Positions 27,118-35,903 of a stretch of DNA of 64,000 nucleotides are shown in pieces. Below the pieces are notes generated by a model. That model searched no databases and was not told the DNA's origin. It saw nothing but the letters and a program-made list of their open reading frames with translations. Origin of the DNA: Enterococcus devriesei (lineage in GTDB: Bacteria > Bacillota > Bacilli > Lactobacillales > Enterococcaceae); the NCBI RefSeq assembly GCF_001885905.1, contig NZ_JXKM01000005.1, forward strand, positions 174,507 through 238,506, written 5' to 3'. The position numbers and the translations under genes were made by a program. Position 1 is the first letter of the stretch. Each line of letters begins with the position of its first letter.

Positions 27118-28092
27118 ATGAAACGGATTTTGATTTTACACACCGGTGGGACGATCTCAATGAGTCAGGATGCTGACGGTGCAGTACGTCCAGATAAAAA
27201 AAATCCTTTACTAGCTGCTGGCCAAGAATTGCGATTACCAGCAGAGATTGAATTGATCGTCGAAGATTTTTCAAATCTGCCTTCCCCTCATATTACCGTT
27301 GAAACCATGTTCAAGGTAAAAGAACGGATCAAGGCCGCCAAAGCAGCCGGTATCGACAGTGTCGTGATTACTCATGGGACCGACACCTTGGAAGAGACTG
27401 CCTATTTTTTGGAAGTCACCATTGGCGATTTATTACCCATTATCTTGACTGGAGCGATGCGCTCCATCAATGAACTGGGCAGTGACGGTTTATACAATTT
27501 TGAATGTGCGATTCGGGTTGCCGCTTCAGATAGTGCTCGTGACAAAGGGGTCTTAGTCGTGATGAATGATGAAGTCCACAGTGCCCGCTACGTGACTAAA
27601 ACCCATACGACAAATGTCGCTACCTTTAGAACACCAACATTAGGACCAATCGGCTTGGTAACAAAATCAAAAATTTTGTTCAAACAAGAATTACCAAAAG
27701 CCACTCATTATGACATTGAAAGCTTTGACGCCCTGATCCCTATCATAAAAGTCTTTGCCGGGATGCAAGGAGATTTCTTTGAATTACTAGATCAAGGAAT
27801 TAAAGTCGATGGGCTGGTTGTAGAAGCCTTAGGTGCTGGGAATTTGCCTCCTCAAACCTTGCCGCCTTTTTATCATTTATTAGAAAAAGGGTTACCGGTT
27901 GTCTTGGTTTCTCGCTGCTTCAATGGAATTGCCGAACCGGTCTATGATTATCATGGCGGCGGTGTCGAGTTAGCTCAGCACGGTGTGATTTTCTGTAACG
28001 GGATCAATAGCCAAAAGGCCCGGATAAAATTATTGATCGCTTTGAATGCCCATTTGAATCAAGCCGAACTAAAACAATTTATGGAAGAGTAG
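27118..28092 (+). CDS. ansA: type I L-asparaginase
   Basis: A 324-residue cytoplasmic asparaginase converting asparagine to aspartate and ammonia. The first catalytic Thr is in LHTGGTISM and the second in VITHGTDTLEETAYFL; the remaining active-site segment TGAMR is present. No signal peptide, hence type I. I prefer the ATG at 27118 because GGAG is eight bases upstream; an ATG two codons earlier sits too close to it. Monocistronic, ending at a large bidirectional terminator. Confidence 0.92.
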   Translation: MKRILILHTGGTISMSQDADGAVRPDKKNPLLAAGQELRLPAEIELIVEDFSNLPSPHITVETMFKVKERIKAAKAAGIDSVVITHGTDTLEETAYFLEVTIGDLLPIILTGAMRSINELGSDGLYNFECAIRVAASDSARDKGVLVVMNDEVHSARYVTKTHTTNVATFRTPTLGPIGLVTKSKILFKQELPKATHYDIESFDALIPIIKVFAGMQGDFFELLDQGIKVDGLVVEALGAGNLPPQTLPPFYHLLEKGLPVVLVSRCFNGIAEPVYDYHGGGVELAQHGVIFCNGINSQKARIKLLIALNAHLNQAELKQFMEE

Positions 28093-28176
28093 AAAGGCTT
28101 AACGAATAAACTGGCCATCACTAAAACTGCCATTTCAACGTTCTTAATTATAGAACAGTTATACTCCTTTAAAAAT

Positions 28177-28260
28177 AAAAAAAGTTGGATCGAGCAGCTC
28201 TGCTCTTCTAAAAGTCTAGCTTTTAGAAGAGGCGTTCTGGCCCTCGATTCAACTTTTTTT
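28177..28260. terminator. branched bidirectional terminator between ansA and acyl-ACP thioesterase
   Basis: Outer stem AAAAAAAGTTGGATCGAG / CTCGATTCAACTTTTTTT (one G-T pair) closes over an inner perfect stem CTTCTAAAAG / CTTTTAGAAG. T-runs flank both sides. The thioesterase stop codon (28249-28251) lies inside the outer stem. Confidence 0.85.
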
Positions 28261-28983
28261 CCATAAAATATTCGCTTCGCAAGCAAGCTGTTCACCTAAA
28301 CGAATCTCATGCCGCGTCTTTACTTCCTCTGCTTCAATAATTTCATAAAAACTTTCGATGTCGTTGCCATACAGCACTTCTTTATCAAATTTCACATTGA
28401 CATAGGTCGGCTGGTGCTTCGTCATGAAATCATAGCCTAAAACATCGATCAGCCAGTTGAAATACATCGCATTGTTTACGTGATGATTACTGTCGAGATC
28501 ATAATAGCGCACATGATACAGTTGTTTTTGTTCCCCTTCGACCTTTTCGATCTTCGGCCAGCGGCGAATTTTTTTCACCTGAGGCGATTCATAAGGCGCC
28601 ATTAGGTCTGCATCCACGCTACTCATCTTCCGATTTTCAATATCCATTAAGACAAAGGACATGTCTATCTTCACTAACTCTTCATCTTTGGCATCATAAA
28701 CCCAATAGCTGCGATAACAAAAGAATCGATTAAATTCAGTCGGTTCAGTCACGATCCGAATCTGTTCTCCCACTTGCGGCAGACGTTGAATCGTTACTTC
28801 TGTCTGGGTGATCACCCAAGTAATTCCTAGTGTATTAATGAAGTCCGTTCCTCGATTTAATTCATCGCTTTGATCCGAGGATGCTTTAATGGCAATACTT
28901 AGTAATGCCGGAAATGTGATATTTTGATTGATGTCACATTCATAATAGGCAACTTCGTGTTCAATGGTATATCTCTTTCCCAA
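28249..28983 (-). CDS. acyl-ACP thioesterase
   Basis: A 244-residue double hot-dog protein of the FatA/FatB-like bacterial acyl-ACP thioesterases: N-terminal HEVAYYECDINQNITFPALL, then ITWVITQTEV, and in the second repeat the catalytic region DLDSNHHVNNAMYFNW. It releases fatty acids from acyl carrier protein. The start is a TTG at 28983 (MGKRYTIEHEV) with GGAGG eight bases upstream; the longer frame lacks a site. An inverted repeat TTTCGTAC/GTACGAAA lies just upstream and might be an operator. Confidence 0.88.
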   Translation of the reverse strand: MGKRYTIEHEVAYYECDINQNITFPALLSIAIKASSDQSDELNRGTDFINTLGITWVITQTEVTIQRLPQVGEQIRIVTEPTEFNRFFCYRSYWVYDAKDEELVKIDMSFVLMDIENRKMSSVDADLMAPYESPQVKKIRRWPKIEKVEGEQKQLYHVRYYDLDSNHHVNNAMYFNWLIDVLGYDFMTKHQPTYVNVKFDKEVLYGNDIESFYEIIEAEEVKTRHEIRLGEQLACEANILWKKS

Positions 28984-29000
28984 TACCTTTCCTCCTGCTA

Positions 29001-29030
29001 TTTCGTACCTATACATTCATTTGTACGAAA
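29001..29030. promoter_or_regulatory. inverted repeat upstream of acyl-ACP thioesterase
   Basis: TTTCGTAC (29001-29008) and GTACGAAA (29023-29030) form a perfect 8-bp inverted repeat with a 14-bp gap, placed within the thioesterase leader. Could be an operator or an mRNA hairpin; no regulator can be named. Confidence 0.4.
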
Positions 29031-29063
29031 CTTATTTGCTGCTTTTAAATAATAGCACAACAA

Positions 29064-29897
29064 TTAGACTTGGCCTAAAGCTAAGACACGATCCACCGCA
29101 TCGCCATAGCTCTCACCAAAAATATTTAAATGAACCAATAAATAGTATAACTGATAAATCAAAATCCGATCTTGCCAACCTGCTCGCATCGGAAATGTCT
29201 CCTGATAGGCATCGATAAACTCTTGTCGGAACCCGCCAAAAAGCTGTGACATAGCGATATCCATTTCTCGATGACCATACGAGACGGCTGGATCAACAAA
29301 TATCGGCTGTCCTTTCGTATCAAAAAACGTATTGCCACTCCAAAAATCACCGTGGAGCAGCGTTGGTTCAACGGTCATATCGCCCCACTGCTGATAGACC
29401 CACTTTTTGAAACGCTGATAATTTTCTTCGCGACGCTTCGTCCAACGATTTCGATCATTGGCTAATTGAATCTGCACCTCCAAACGATTGGTAAAATAAA
29501 AATCCCACCAATTATCTAACAAGGTGTTGCGCTGCGGCAATAAGCCCATAAAATTATCGGCTGCATAGCCAAATTGATCAGCCTTTACGTGATGGATACG
29601 GCCTAAATCTTTCGCCAAGTCCTTTTGGTCCCCTTCTCCAGGTTCGATCCACTCCATCAAAAGATAAGCAGCGTCTTCAAAGGAACCATTTTCATGTACT
29701 TGCGGCACTCGAACGACTTTAGCTAACTCAGCCAATCCGTCTACTTCAGCTTGAAAGAAATCGGCCGTCATTTGAGGATGATATTTCAAAAAATAGTCTT
29801 GCTGTCCATCGGTAACGCGAAAAGCTTGATTAATATCTCCGCCTGCAATTGGCACTGCTTTTTCTTGCAACTTCAAATACTTCAGCAACGTTTCCAT
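29064..29897 (-). CDS. fructosamine kinase/ketosamine-3-kinase family protein
   Basis: A 277-residue small kinase of the aminoglycoside-phosphotransferase fold. Visible are an N-terminal GGDINQAFRV loop, YFLKYH (ATP Lys), the catalytic loop LLHGDFWSGN and the metal-binding FVDPAVSYGHREMD. Bacterial members repair glycated amines by phosphorylating ketosamines; activity here is by homology only. A good AAGGAG precedes the ATG. It starts 12 bp behind the tyrosine phosphatase, so the two are likely one transcript. Confidence 0.87.
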   Translation of the reverse strand: METLLKYLKLQEKAVPIAGGDINQAFRVTDGQQDYFLKYHPQMTADFFQAEVDGLAELAKVVRVPQVHENGSFEDAAYLLMEWIEPGEGDQKDLAKDLGRIHHVKADQFGYAADNFMGLLPQRNTLLDNWWDFYFTNRLEVQIQLANDRNRWTKRREENYQRFKKWVYQQWGDMTVEPTLLHGDFWSGNTFFDTKGQPIFVDPAVSYGHREMDIAMSQLFGGFRQEFIDAYQETFPMRAGWQDRILIYQLYYLLVHLNIFGESYGDAVDRVLALGQV

Positions 29898-29909
29898 CTC
29901 GTCAACTCC

Positions 29910-30698
29910 TTACAACAAGTATATTTTTTGTAAATCGTTCATTTCTCCTTGAGTCACACCGATGCCTTTTTGAATAAATTCTGAGACGCTTCCATAGTGT
30001 TCTTTGATTTGATCAAAACTCGTTTGCAAATACGCTTCTTTGGCTGTCATCATATCTTCGATGCCATGCAACGCATTGGCTGAAACGCCTGCGTGCTCCG
30101 CTTTTTTGTACATTTCTTGAACAACCTTCTTCAAATAGCGGTTAGTTGCCAGATAATCCTTCATCACGGTATCGGTATCTACTCCTAAACCTTCCAATAA
30201 TAGCATCGCTCCAAAGCCAGTCCGATCTTTGCCGGCAGTACAATGGAATAGTAGACTTTCGGCTTCGCCAGTATTTCCCAGCACTAAGTCAAAGAACTTC
30301 CGGTATTGTTTCCGCACATGCGCGTCAGTGACAAAATGGGTATAGACATCAATCATTTGCTGGAAGGCAGCTTCGCCATCCTGCATGCGCGACAACATTT
30401 TTTTCGGAGAAGCAGAGGCTGTCTCTGTTTCTTCAATCGGAAAAATAGGTAAGAAGATATTCTCCGCCTCTGGAATATCTTGATCTGGCTGTGACGTCCG
30501 TTCTTCCAACGAACGAAAATCAACCACCTTTTTGATTCCATAATTGCTTAAATAGGTTTTATCCTCTTCGTCTAAATGATTGATGTTGGCTGAACGGATT
30601 AATTTTTTTGGTGCAATTTTGCGTCCGTCCTTTGTCTCATATCCGCCAAGCTCTCGCATATTCTCCGCGTGTTGGACAGCTAAATGTTTTGTCATCAT
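29910..30698 (-). CDS. tyrosine/serine protein phosphatase (Y_phosphatase3 type)
   Basis: A 262-residue dual-specificity-type phosphatase with P-loop HCTAGKDRTG (CX5R) near residue 165 and the N-terminal NMRELGGYETKDGRKI that marks this family (relatives in Listeria and Mycobacterium hydrolyse phosphotyrosine, phosphoserine or phosphoinositides). No signal peptide. I start at ATG 30698 with AAGGAGG six bases upstream; the longer frame runs beyond that site. The substrate is unknown. Confidence 0.87.
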   Translation of the reverse strand: MMTKHLAVQHAENMRELGGYETKDGRKIAPKKLIRSANINHLDEEDKTYLSNYGIKKVVDFRSLEERTSQPDQDIPEAENIFLPIFPIEETETASASPKKMLSRMQDGEAAFQQMIDVYTHFVTDAHVRKQYRKFFDLVLGNTGEAESLLFHCTAGKDRTGFGAMLLLEGLGVDTDTVMKDYLATNRYLKKVVQEMYKKAEHAGVSANALHGIEDMMTAKEAYLQTSFDQIKEHYGSVSEFIQKGIGVTQGEMNDLQKIYLL

Positions 30699-30770
30699 AC
30701 CAACCTCCTTTTTGCTAAAAGTATAGCACAACCTCAAAGAAAACGCTTTTTCGGTTCCGAAAGCACGAAT

Positions 30771-30805
30771 TTAAAAAGGATCTGAAGCACAAGTGCTTCA
30801 GACCC
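30771..30805 (-). terminator. intrinsic terminator of pepC
   Basis: Perfect 10-bp stem TCTGAAGCAC / GTGCTTCAGA extended by imperfect pairs, then TTTTTAA on the minus strand. Confidence 0.88.
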
Positions 30806-30812
30806 TTCCTGC

Positions 30813-32141
30813 TTAAGCTAATGCCCCCATTGGGTCCCACGGTGCTAAAACAGTTGGCTCTGCTTCAAAAGCCGACAACTGCTCCGGTGTTAAAAATTCC
30901 TTGCGAACAACGATTTGATAGGTGTATTCATCCATCCATTCGTCGCTCATAACGAAGAAGCCTTTGTCACCGACTTTTTCGCCCCAGCTATTTTCAACTT
31001 TCCATTTCTTAGCTTGTTCGTTGATGATATCAACACCTGTCAAGACCATCGCGTGAGTCATCATACTTTCACCGTAATCCAAACGTTCCGCCTTAGTCAT
31101 GGTCAGGTCCACATCAAACAAATCTTCCACATCATAGGCGTCTAACGCCATGATCCCACTGTCTCTTGTGGATGATTGACCAACATCACAACCAAACCAA
31201 ACCGATTCGCCTTGTTCTAACTGTTTGACAGCCAAGGCCTTGAAGTCTTCCATTTCAAGGTTCAAATACTTCACTTGCTTGCCATCCACTACATTGCCTA
31301 GCATATCGACAGTGTAGGAGCGCATAAAGGGTTTGTCCGCTGTTGGTGCATTGATAATACTGACGTAATCCTCTAAGTTCACCCCAACATATTTTTCGTA
31401 AAAGCTTTGCGGTGTTAGTTCTTGATCCAAGTGATAATTTTTTTCTTCATCACGGTATTCAAAATCAAAGACTTCCGGCGGAGTGCCTAACGAGATTGCT
31501 AACAGATTGTAAACCTCTTGCAGCATCGCTTCACGATTGGCTTGAATTTCTTCAGCCGTCGCTTCTTCAGCCACCATTTGGCGTAGCAGGACCGCATGCT
31601 TGCGTAATAATTTATTCAAGTAATTGTTTAGATCGCGAGAATTTGAGCTGCTGCTGCTTTCTGGCATTACCGCTTTTGGCACGACACCATATTTTTGAAA
31701 CAATGACACGATCATATCCCATTGTCCGCCATCTTGTTGCGGTGTTTGCATTAAGAAGGCTACCTCACGGCTTGCCGTAGGTTGTTCCGCCGTTGCAAGA
31801 ATATTTTCGTAGAAATAATTCGCTTTTTCATACTTATCCCAAAAGAAGGTGTAATTTTGCGAAAGCTCAAAGTCCTTCAACTGGAAGGTAGTCAATAGTT
31901 TATGACGGAAAGTATTCAACGCCGCGAACATCCAGCAGCGACCTGATTGTTTTTGATTGGCAACTTTTCCGGTAGCAAGATCAATGGAAAAGACCGGCGT
32001 ATTTTCTACATGGGTCTGCACATTTTCAGCAGAGGCCCGGATACCGTTTTTAACGACTCCTCGTTGCAAGGCAACTTGTTTAGAATTTTTTGCAAAAGCT
32101 TCTCGAAAAGCTTGTGTACGTTCATTTTCAATTTTTGACAT
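30813..32141 (-). CDS. pepC: aminopeptidase C (bleomycin hydrolase family)
   Basis: A 442-residue C1B cysteine peptidase of lactic acid bacteria that trims N-terminal residues from peptides and forms a hexameric barrel. Catalytic Cys in GRCWMFAALN, His in MMTHAMVLTG and Asn in VENSWGEK are all present, and the C-terminus ends DPMGALA, which in this family reaches back into the active site. The ATG at 32141 follows GGAGG; the extension of the frame upstream is not supported. Monocistronic. Confidence 0.95.
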   Translation of the reverse strand: MSKIENERTQAFREAFAKNSKQVALQRGVVKNGIRASAENVQTHVENTPVFSIDLATGKVANQKQSGRCWMFAALNTFRHKLLTTFQLKDFELSQNYTFFWDKYEKANYFYENILATAEQPTASREVAFLMQTPQQDGGQWDMIVSLFQKYGVVPKAVMPESSSSSNSRDLNNYLNKLLRKHAVLLRQMVAEEATAEEIQANREAMLQEVYNLLAISLGTPPEVFDFEYRDEEKNYHLDQELTPQSFYEKYVGVNLEDYVSIINAPTADKPFMRSYTVDMLGNVVDGKQVKYLNLEMEDFKALAVKQLEQGESVWFGCDVGQSSTRDSGIMALDAYDVEDLFDVDLTMTKAERLDYGESMMTHAMVLTGVDIINEQAKKWKVENSWGEKVGDKGFFVMSDEWMDEYTYQIVVRKEFLTPEQLSAFEAEPTVLAPWDPMGALA

Positions 32142-32197
32142 AAAAAAACGCCTCCTTGCACCCATTTTACGCTTAATGAGGCAAAGAGACAATTAGT

Positions 32198-33170
32198 TTA
32201 CAAACTCGGCTGTAAGGCTTGCTTGCCTTTAGCGACCCAGCTACCGAAGCGTTTGCTTGAAAGCAGAACCGTCAGTAAGGTGCTAGCAGCAAATAAAAGC
32301 ACTACTTCCAACGTATTAATTTCAATGTCGAAATCTAAGGCTCGTAGACCTTTGACTAAAAAACCGTGGAGCAGATAAACCGTCAGCGTATTTTTTCCCC
32401 AATGAGAAAAGAAATACCGGCGTTTTGGTACTAAAAGTAAGAAGGCGGTAATTCCAATCAGTCCTGCCGCGAAAAAAATCAAACGTTGGGGGCCGCCCAA
32501 TAACGGCTGATTCAAATAATCTTGATAGGGTTTCGACCCAAAGACCCAATATTTATTGATCAGATCGTTGCCTTGAATAAACAGAAACAAACCGCCAAAT
32601 AAAATGGGTGCCAGCCATTTTTTCGGATACTGCTTCACCTTCTCGATAGAAGTTTTCGGCAACCAATAACCAACCATAAAGTATGGGAAAAAGGTCAGCG
32701 TCCGTTGCATCGCTAAAAAGCGATCAAAAATCGGAAAATAGCCTACCAAGACCGCGACGATCACACTGCCGATTACTACTTGCTTGACCGAAAAACGGCG
32801 AGTCAGATGCAGCAACAGATTCCAGCAAAAGAGACTCAGTAAAAACCACAAGGACCATTGCGGCGTTCCCAGTTCCATACTGAAGGAATCCTGCAGACCA
32901 ATCAACGTATAATAGCCTGAATAAACGAGTTGGAAAAAAATATACGGCAGCAGTAATTTCTTCACCAATTTACTGACTGGCTTTGGTCCACTCTTAGCAA
33001 AATAGCCAGAAATCAAAATGAAGGCTGGCATATGAAAAGTAAAAATAAAGTAGTAAAGATCATTATAAAAAGCATGGTCATTGATAAAGGGTTGTAAGAA
33101 ATGACCAAAAACTACTAAGATCATCAAGAAAAGTTTGGCGTTGTCAAAATAGGCATCGCGTTTTTCCATC
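32198..33170 (-). CDS. membrane acyltransferase, acyltransferase-3 family
   Basis: A 323-residue protein with about ten hydrophobic helices. The N-terminal RDAYFDNAKLFLMILVVFGH carries the conserved His of acyltransferase-3 (OafA/WecH-type) proteins, and FTFHMPAFILISGYF follows. These enzymes move acetyl or succinyl groups to surface carbohydrates, but the acceptor is unknown here. ATG at 33170 has GGAGGG upstream. It lies between tRNA-Asn and pepC with no obvious glycan genes nearby. Confidence 0.85.
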
Positions 33171-33313
33171 GTATCCCTCCTCATCAACTAGTATATCGAG
33201 GATTTTTTCATACTTCAAAGGGATTGCCCAAGTTTAAAAAAAAGGTCATGCTTTCCTCAATCTTTCCTTCGTATCTCACTCTTTTTTTCACAATTTCTTC
33301 ATGAATTAGGTGT

Positions 33314-33345
33314 AAAAAAAGAGAGATGATCGAATGATCACCTCT
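33314..33345 (-). terminator. terminator behind tRNA-Asn
   Basis: Minus-strand hairpin AGAGGTGAT / ATCATCTCT followed by CTTTTTTTAC, six bases downstream of the tRNA. Confidence 0.82.
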
Positions 33346-33350
33346 AGTTA

Positions 33351-33424
33351 CTCCGGCAGTAGGACTCGAACCTACGACATCATGATTAACAGTCATGCGC
33401 TACTACCAACTGAGCTATGCCGGA
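33351..33424 (-). tRNA. tRNA-Asn(GTT)
   Basis: Complete 74-nt cloverleaf on the minus strand: acceptor TCCGGCA/TGCCGGA with discriminator G, D-arm GCTCAGTTGGTAGTAGC, anticodon loop CTGTTAA (anticodon GTT) and T-arm GTAGGTTCGAGTCCTAC. CCA is not encoded. Confidence 0.97.
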
Positions 33425-33498
33425 AGAATACTTAATAATAATAGCAATTTTTAATTAAACGCGCAATCATAATCTAGCAATTTGTCAGGAGAATTTTT

Positions 33499-34644
33499 AT
33501 GCCAAAAGGACTGCATCGAAAAAAAACGGCAGCAAGCCGGAAACTTCCACTGCTGTTTTGCTTACTGCTTTTATTAATAGGTATCGGCGGACTTTACCTG
33601 AAATACAACCAACAAAAAGCAGTTGAAACAACGATCGTTTCTCAACCAAAAGTGGCAGAAACTACGGACAAGCAGACAATTGAACCAAAAAACGCAATCT
33701 CGGCTTCGATTGAACAAAAGCTATTGAAGAAAAATTTTAGCGGAACGGTTCTAGTTTTCCGGCATGGCAAAATTATTCTAAATAAAGCCTACGGTTGGCA
33801 AGATCAAACTAAAAAAATCTACAATACCGTCTCGACACAATATTGCATCGGTTCCGTCCAAAAAGGTCAAACCGCCTACTTGATCATGCAAGCAGTCAAA
33901 TCTGGCAAATTATTTTTAGACGAAAAGCTCAGTGATTTCTATCCACAAATTCCCAATAGCGAAATCATCTCGATTAAGGATATGCTAAATATGAGTTCCG
34001 GTTTACGAATCGATGAAAAGAAAATCGCGGCATTAAACACCTTAGATCCAAAAGAAATTTTAGCCGAGACAGTCAAACAGACAACGGTCGCTAAAAACGC
34101 CAGCTACTCCTATCAACCTGTTAACTACGTCTTGTTAGCTGGTATCTTAGAGCAAGTTTACCAAACCAATTATCAAGCACTCTTTGAAAAAGAGATCATC
34201 AAGCCAATGAAGCTGACAGAAACCAGCTTTTACTCCACAAAAAATAAAAAACAAGCTCTTTCCTATTCAGTCTCGCCTTTAGGACCTCTTTACAGTAATA
34301 CGACTGCCAGCTCTTACGCTGATGAATTAGGAACCGGAAATGTTTTTATGTCTGCCGAAGATTTGTATCACTATTATCAAGCATTTTACAATGATCGTTT
34401 TTTAACTACCCAAGACCGAGCAGAACTTTGGAGAACTTATCCTGGTGAAGAATACGCTGGTGGGATTTACACAATGAAAGATAATATGCATGGTCGTGGT
34501 ATCAAAGCACGATTTGAAACCATCGCGAATTTTTCCAAGGATGGACAAACCGGAATCATCTTATTATCCAATGTTTGGACTCAAAAGAACAGTTTCAATG
34601 GGTTCGCGCAACAACTTTATTACCAAGTCGCGGCTGCTTCCTAA
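33499..34644 (+). CDS. membrane-anchored serine hydrolase, beta-lactamase/PBP4-type
   Basis: A 381-residue protein with an N-terminal membrane anchor (residues about 18-37, LPLLFCLLLLLIGIGGLYL) after a basic leader, then an extracellular class C beta-lactamase fold. The SxxK motif is SVQK (CIGSVQKGQ). The Tyr motif is YQPVNY, a variant common in lactic-acid-bacterial members where YxN is expected; the third motif is likely HGRG. Such proteins act as DD-peptidases or esterases; resistance is not implied. GGAG precedes the ATG. Flanked by two tRNA genes and apparently monocistronic. Confidence 0.87.
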   Translation: MPKGLHRKKTAASRKLPLLFCLLLLLIGIGGLYLKYNQQKAVETTIVSQPKVAETTDKQTIEPKNAISASIEQKLLKKNFSGTVLVFRHGKIILNKAYGWQDQTKKIYNTVSTQYCIGSVQKGQTAYLIMQAVKSGKLFLDEKLSDFYPQIPNSEIISIKDMLNMSSGLRIDEKKIAALNTLDPKEILAETVKQTTVAKNASYSYQPVNYVLLAGILEQVYQTNYQALFEKEIIKPMKLTETSFYSTKNKKQALSYSVSPLGPLYSNTTASSYADELGTGNVFMSAEDLYHYYQAFYNDRFLTTQDRAELWRTYPGEEYAGGIYTMKDNMHGRGIKARFETIANFSKDGQTGIILLSNVWTQKNSFNGFAQQLYYQVAAAS

Positions 34645-34692
34645 GCGACTTGGTTTAATCCTTATTCATTCGGATTTTTTCCTTCTCAATAG

Positions 34693-34721
34693 TTGACAAA
34701 TAGCCGTCACTTCGTTATTCT
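34693..34721 (+). promoter_or_regulatory. tRNA-Thr promoter
   Basis: Perfect TTGACA (34693-34698), 17-bp spacer, TATTCT (34716-34721), ending 22 bp before the tRNA. Confidence 0.82.
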
Positions 34722-34743
34722 ATATCTTGTATTAAATAACTAT

Positions 34744-34816
34744 GCCGCCTTAGCTCAGCTGGTAGAGCGTTTCCATGGTAAGGAAGAGGTCGTCGGTTCA
34801 AGCCCGACAGGTGGCT
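34744..34816 (+). tRNA. tRNA-Thr(GGT)
   Basis: Complete 73-nt cloverleaf: acceptor GCCGCCT/AGGTGGC with one G-T pair and discriminator T, D-arm GCTCAGCTGGTAGAGC, anticodon loop ATGGTAA (anticodon GGT) and T-arm GTCGGTTCAAGCCCGAC. CCA is not encoded. Confidence 0.96.
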
Positions 34817-34821
34817 TAAAA

Positions 34822-34873
34822 AAAAGAACAATCGGTAACACTGCATCTAGAGTGTTACCGATTGTTCTTTTTT
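34822..34873. terminator. bidirectional terminator between tRNA-Thr and the hexuronate operon
   Basis: Perfect stem of about 20 bp (AAAGAACAATCGGTAACACT with its complement) around an eight-base loop, with T-runs on both strands. It ends tRNA-Thr on plus and the kdgK end of the operon on minus. Confidence 0.93.
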
Positions 34874-34898
34874 ATACCTTTAAAGGATATCGTTTTAA

Positions 34899-35897
34899 TC
34901 AACGAATAATTTTACTGGAATTAGAATTCATAAATTCCTCAACTTCTATAGCGCTAAATTGATTATCATCTCCATAAACGGTGTGCTTCAAGGCGGCCGC
35001 AGCCGTTGCAAAATCAACCATGTCTTGACCATTGCTCATTGTCAATAAAGCATGTAAGATTCCTCCAGCAAAGGCGTCTCCGCCACCCACACGATCAATA
35101 ATAAAATCTAATTCATGCATCTTTGATTCGAAGTATTGTTTATCCAACCATAAAGTTCCGGTTAAATCATTTACGTCTGACGAATGAACTACCCGTTTTG
35201 TTGAATAGATTGCTGTCAAATTAGGATACAACGCTTGGATTTTTTCATAATAATACATAAGATCCGCTTGTTCTTTTTCCTCGATCCCCATCAAATAGAG
35301 CGCGTCTAATTTCCCAGCAGAACAATAATCAACCTTTGGTAAGATTACCTGCAAAGTTTCAGCGGCTTCTTTCTGCGTCCAAAGCTTGCTACGAAAATTG
35401 ATATCAAAGCTTATCTTACAGCCAGCCTTTTTAGCAGTGGTAATTAATTCTAAAGTTAATGCTCGCCAACTACTTGATAAAGCAGGAGTAATTCCCGAAA
35501 CGTGGAAAATATCAACTCCTTCAAAAAGACCTAGCTCAGCCCACTCATTTTCAGTAATTTGAGCAAAACTTGAATAAGCACGATCATATAAAACTTTTGA
35601 TGAGCGTTCCCCAATACCACTTTCCACGTAATAAGTGCCCAAGCGTTCCCCGCCTTTTAGTAAAAATTTGGTAGAAACATTTGAACGACGAAGATGTTCG
35701 ACTACCCCACTTCCTAGAGAATTGTCTGGGATCTTACTTGCAAAATAAACTTCGTGACCATAATTTGCTAAGGAAACGGCAACATTCGCTTCGCCGCCTC
35801 CATAATGAGCAAATAAACTTTCTGAACGTTGCAACCTGGTCCCCGCTCTTGTTGAAAGGCGAAGCATGATTTCACCTAGTGTTACCACTTTTGCCAT
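34899..35897 (-). CDS. kdgK: 2-dehydro-3-deoxygluconokinase
   Basis: A 332-residue PfkB-family sugar kinase: N-terminal GGGEANVAVSLANYG and C-terminal DRVGGGDAFAGGILHAL with the catalytic Asp. It phosphorylates KDG to KDPG, the step before the aldolase encoded just upstream. KDG-kinase identity is supported by the GTRLQRSESLFAHYGGGEAN region and by the full hexuronate pathway in the same operon. It is the last gene of the minus-strand operon, six bp behind kdgA. Confidence 0.93.
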   Translation of the reverse strand: MAKVVTLGEIMLRLSTRAGTRLQRSESLFAHYGGGEANVAVSLANYGHEVYFASKIPDNSLGSGVVEHLRRSNVSTKFLLKGGERLGTYYVESGIGERSSKVLYDRAYSSFAQITENEWAELGLFEGVDIFHVSGITPALSSSWRALTLELITTAKKAGCKISFDINFRSKLWTQKEAAETLQVILPKVDYCSAGKLDALYLMGIEEKEQADLMYYYEKIQALYPNLTAIYSTKRVVHSSDVNDLTGTLWLDKQYFESKMHELDFIIDRVGGGDAFAGGILHALLTMSNGQDMVDFATAAAALKHTVYGDDNQFSAIEVEEFMNSNSSKIIR

Positions 35898-35903
35898 ACA
35901 AAA

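Noticed and set aside
31412..31780. 122-codon frame opposite pepC
   Set aside because: Antisense shadow of conserved catalytic sequence of pepC.
33499..34644. Beta-lactamase resistance gene
   Set aside because: The fold is shared, but the Tyr and third motifs and the anchor fit a housekeeping serine hydrolase; no evidence for antibiotic hydrolysis.
33351..34816. tRNA-flanked genomic island
   Set aside because: Only one ordinary chromosomal gene lies between the two tRNAs; no integrase or direct repeat of a tRNA 3' end was seen.
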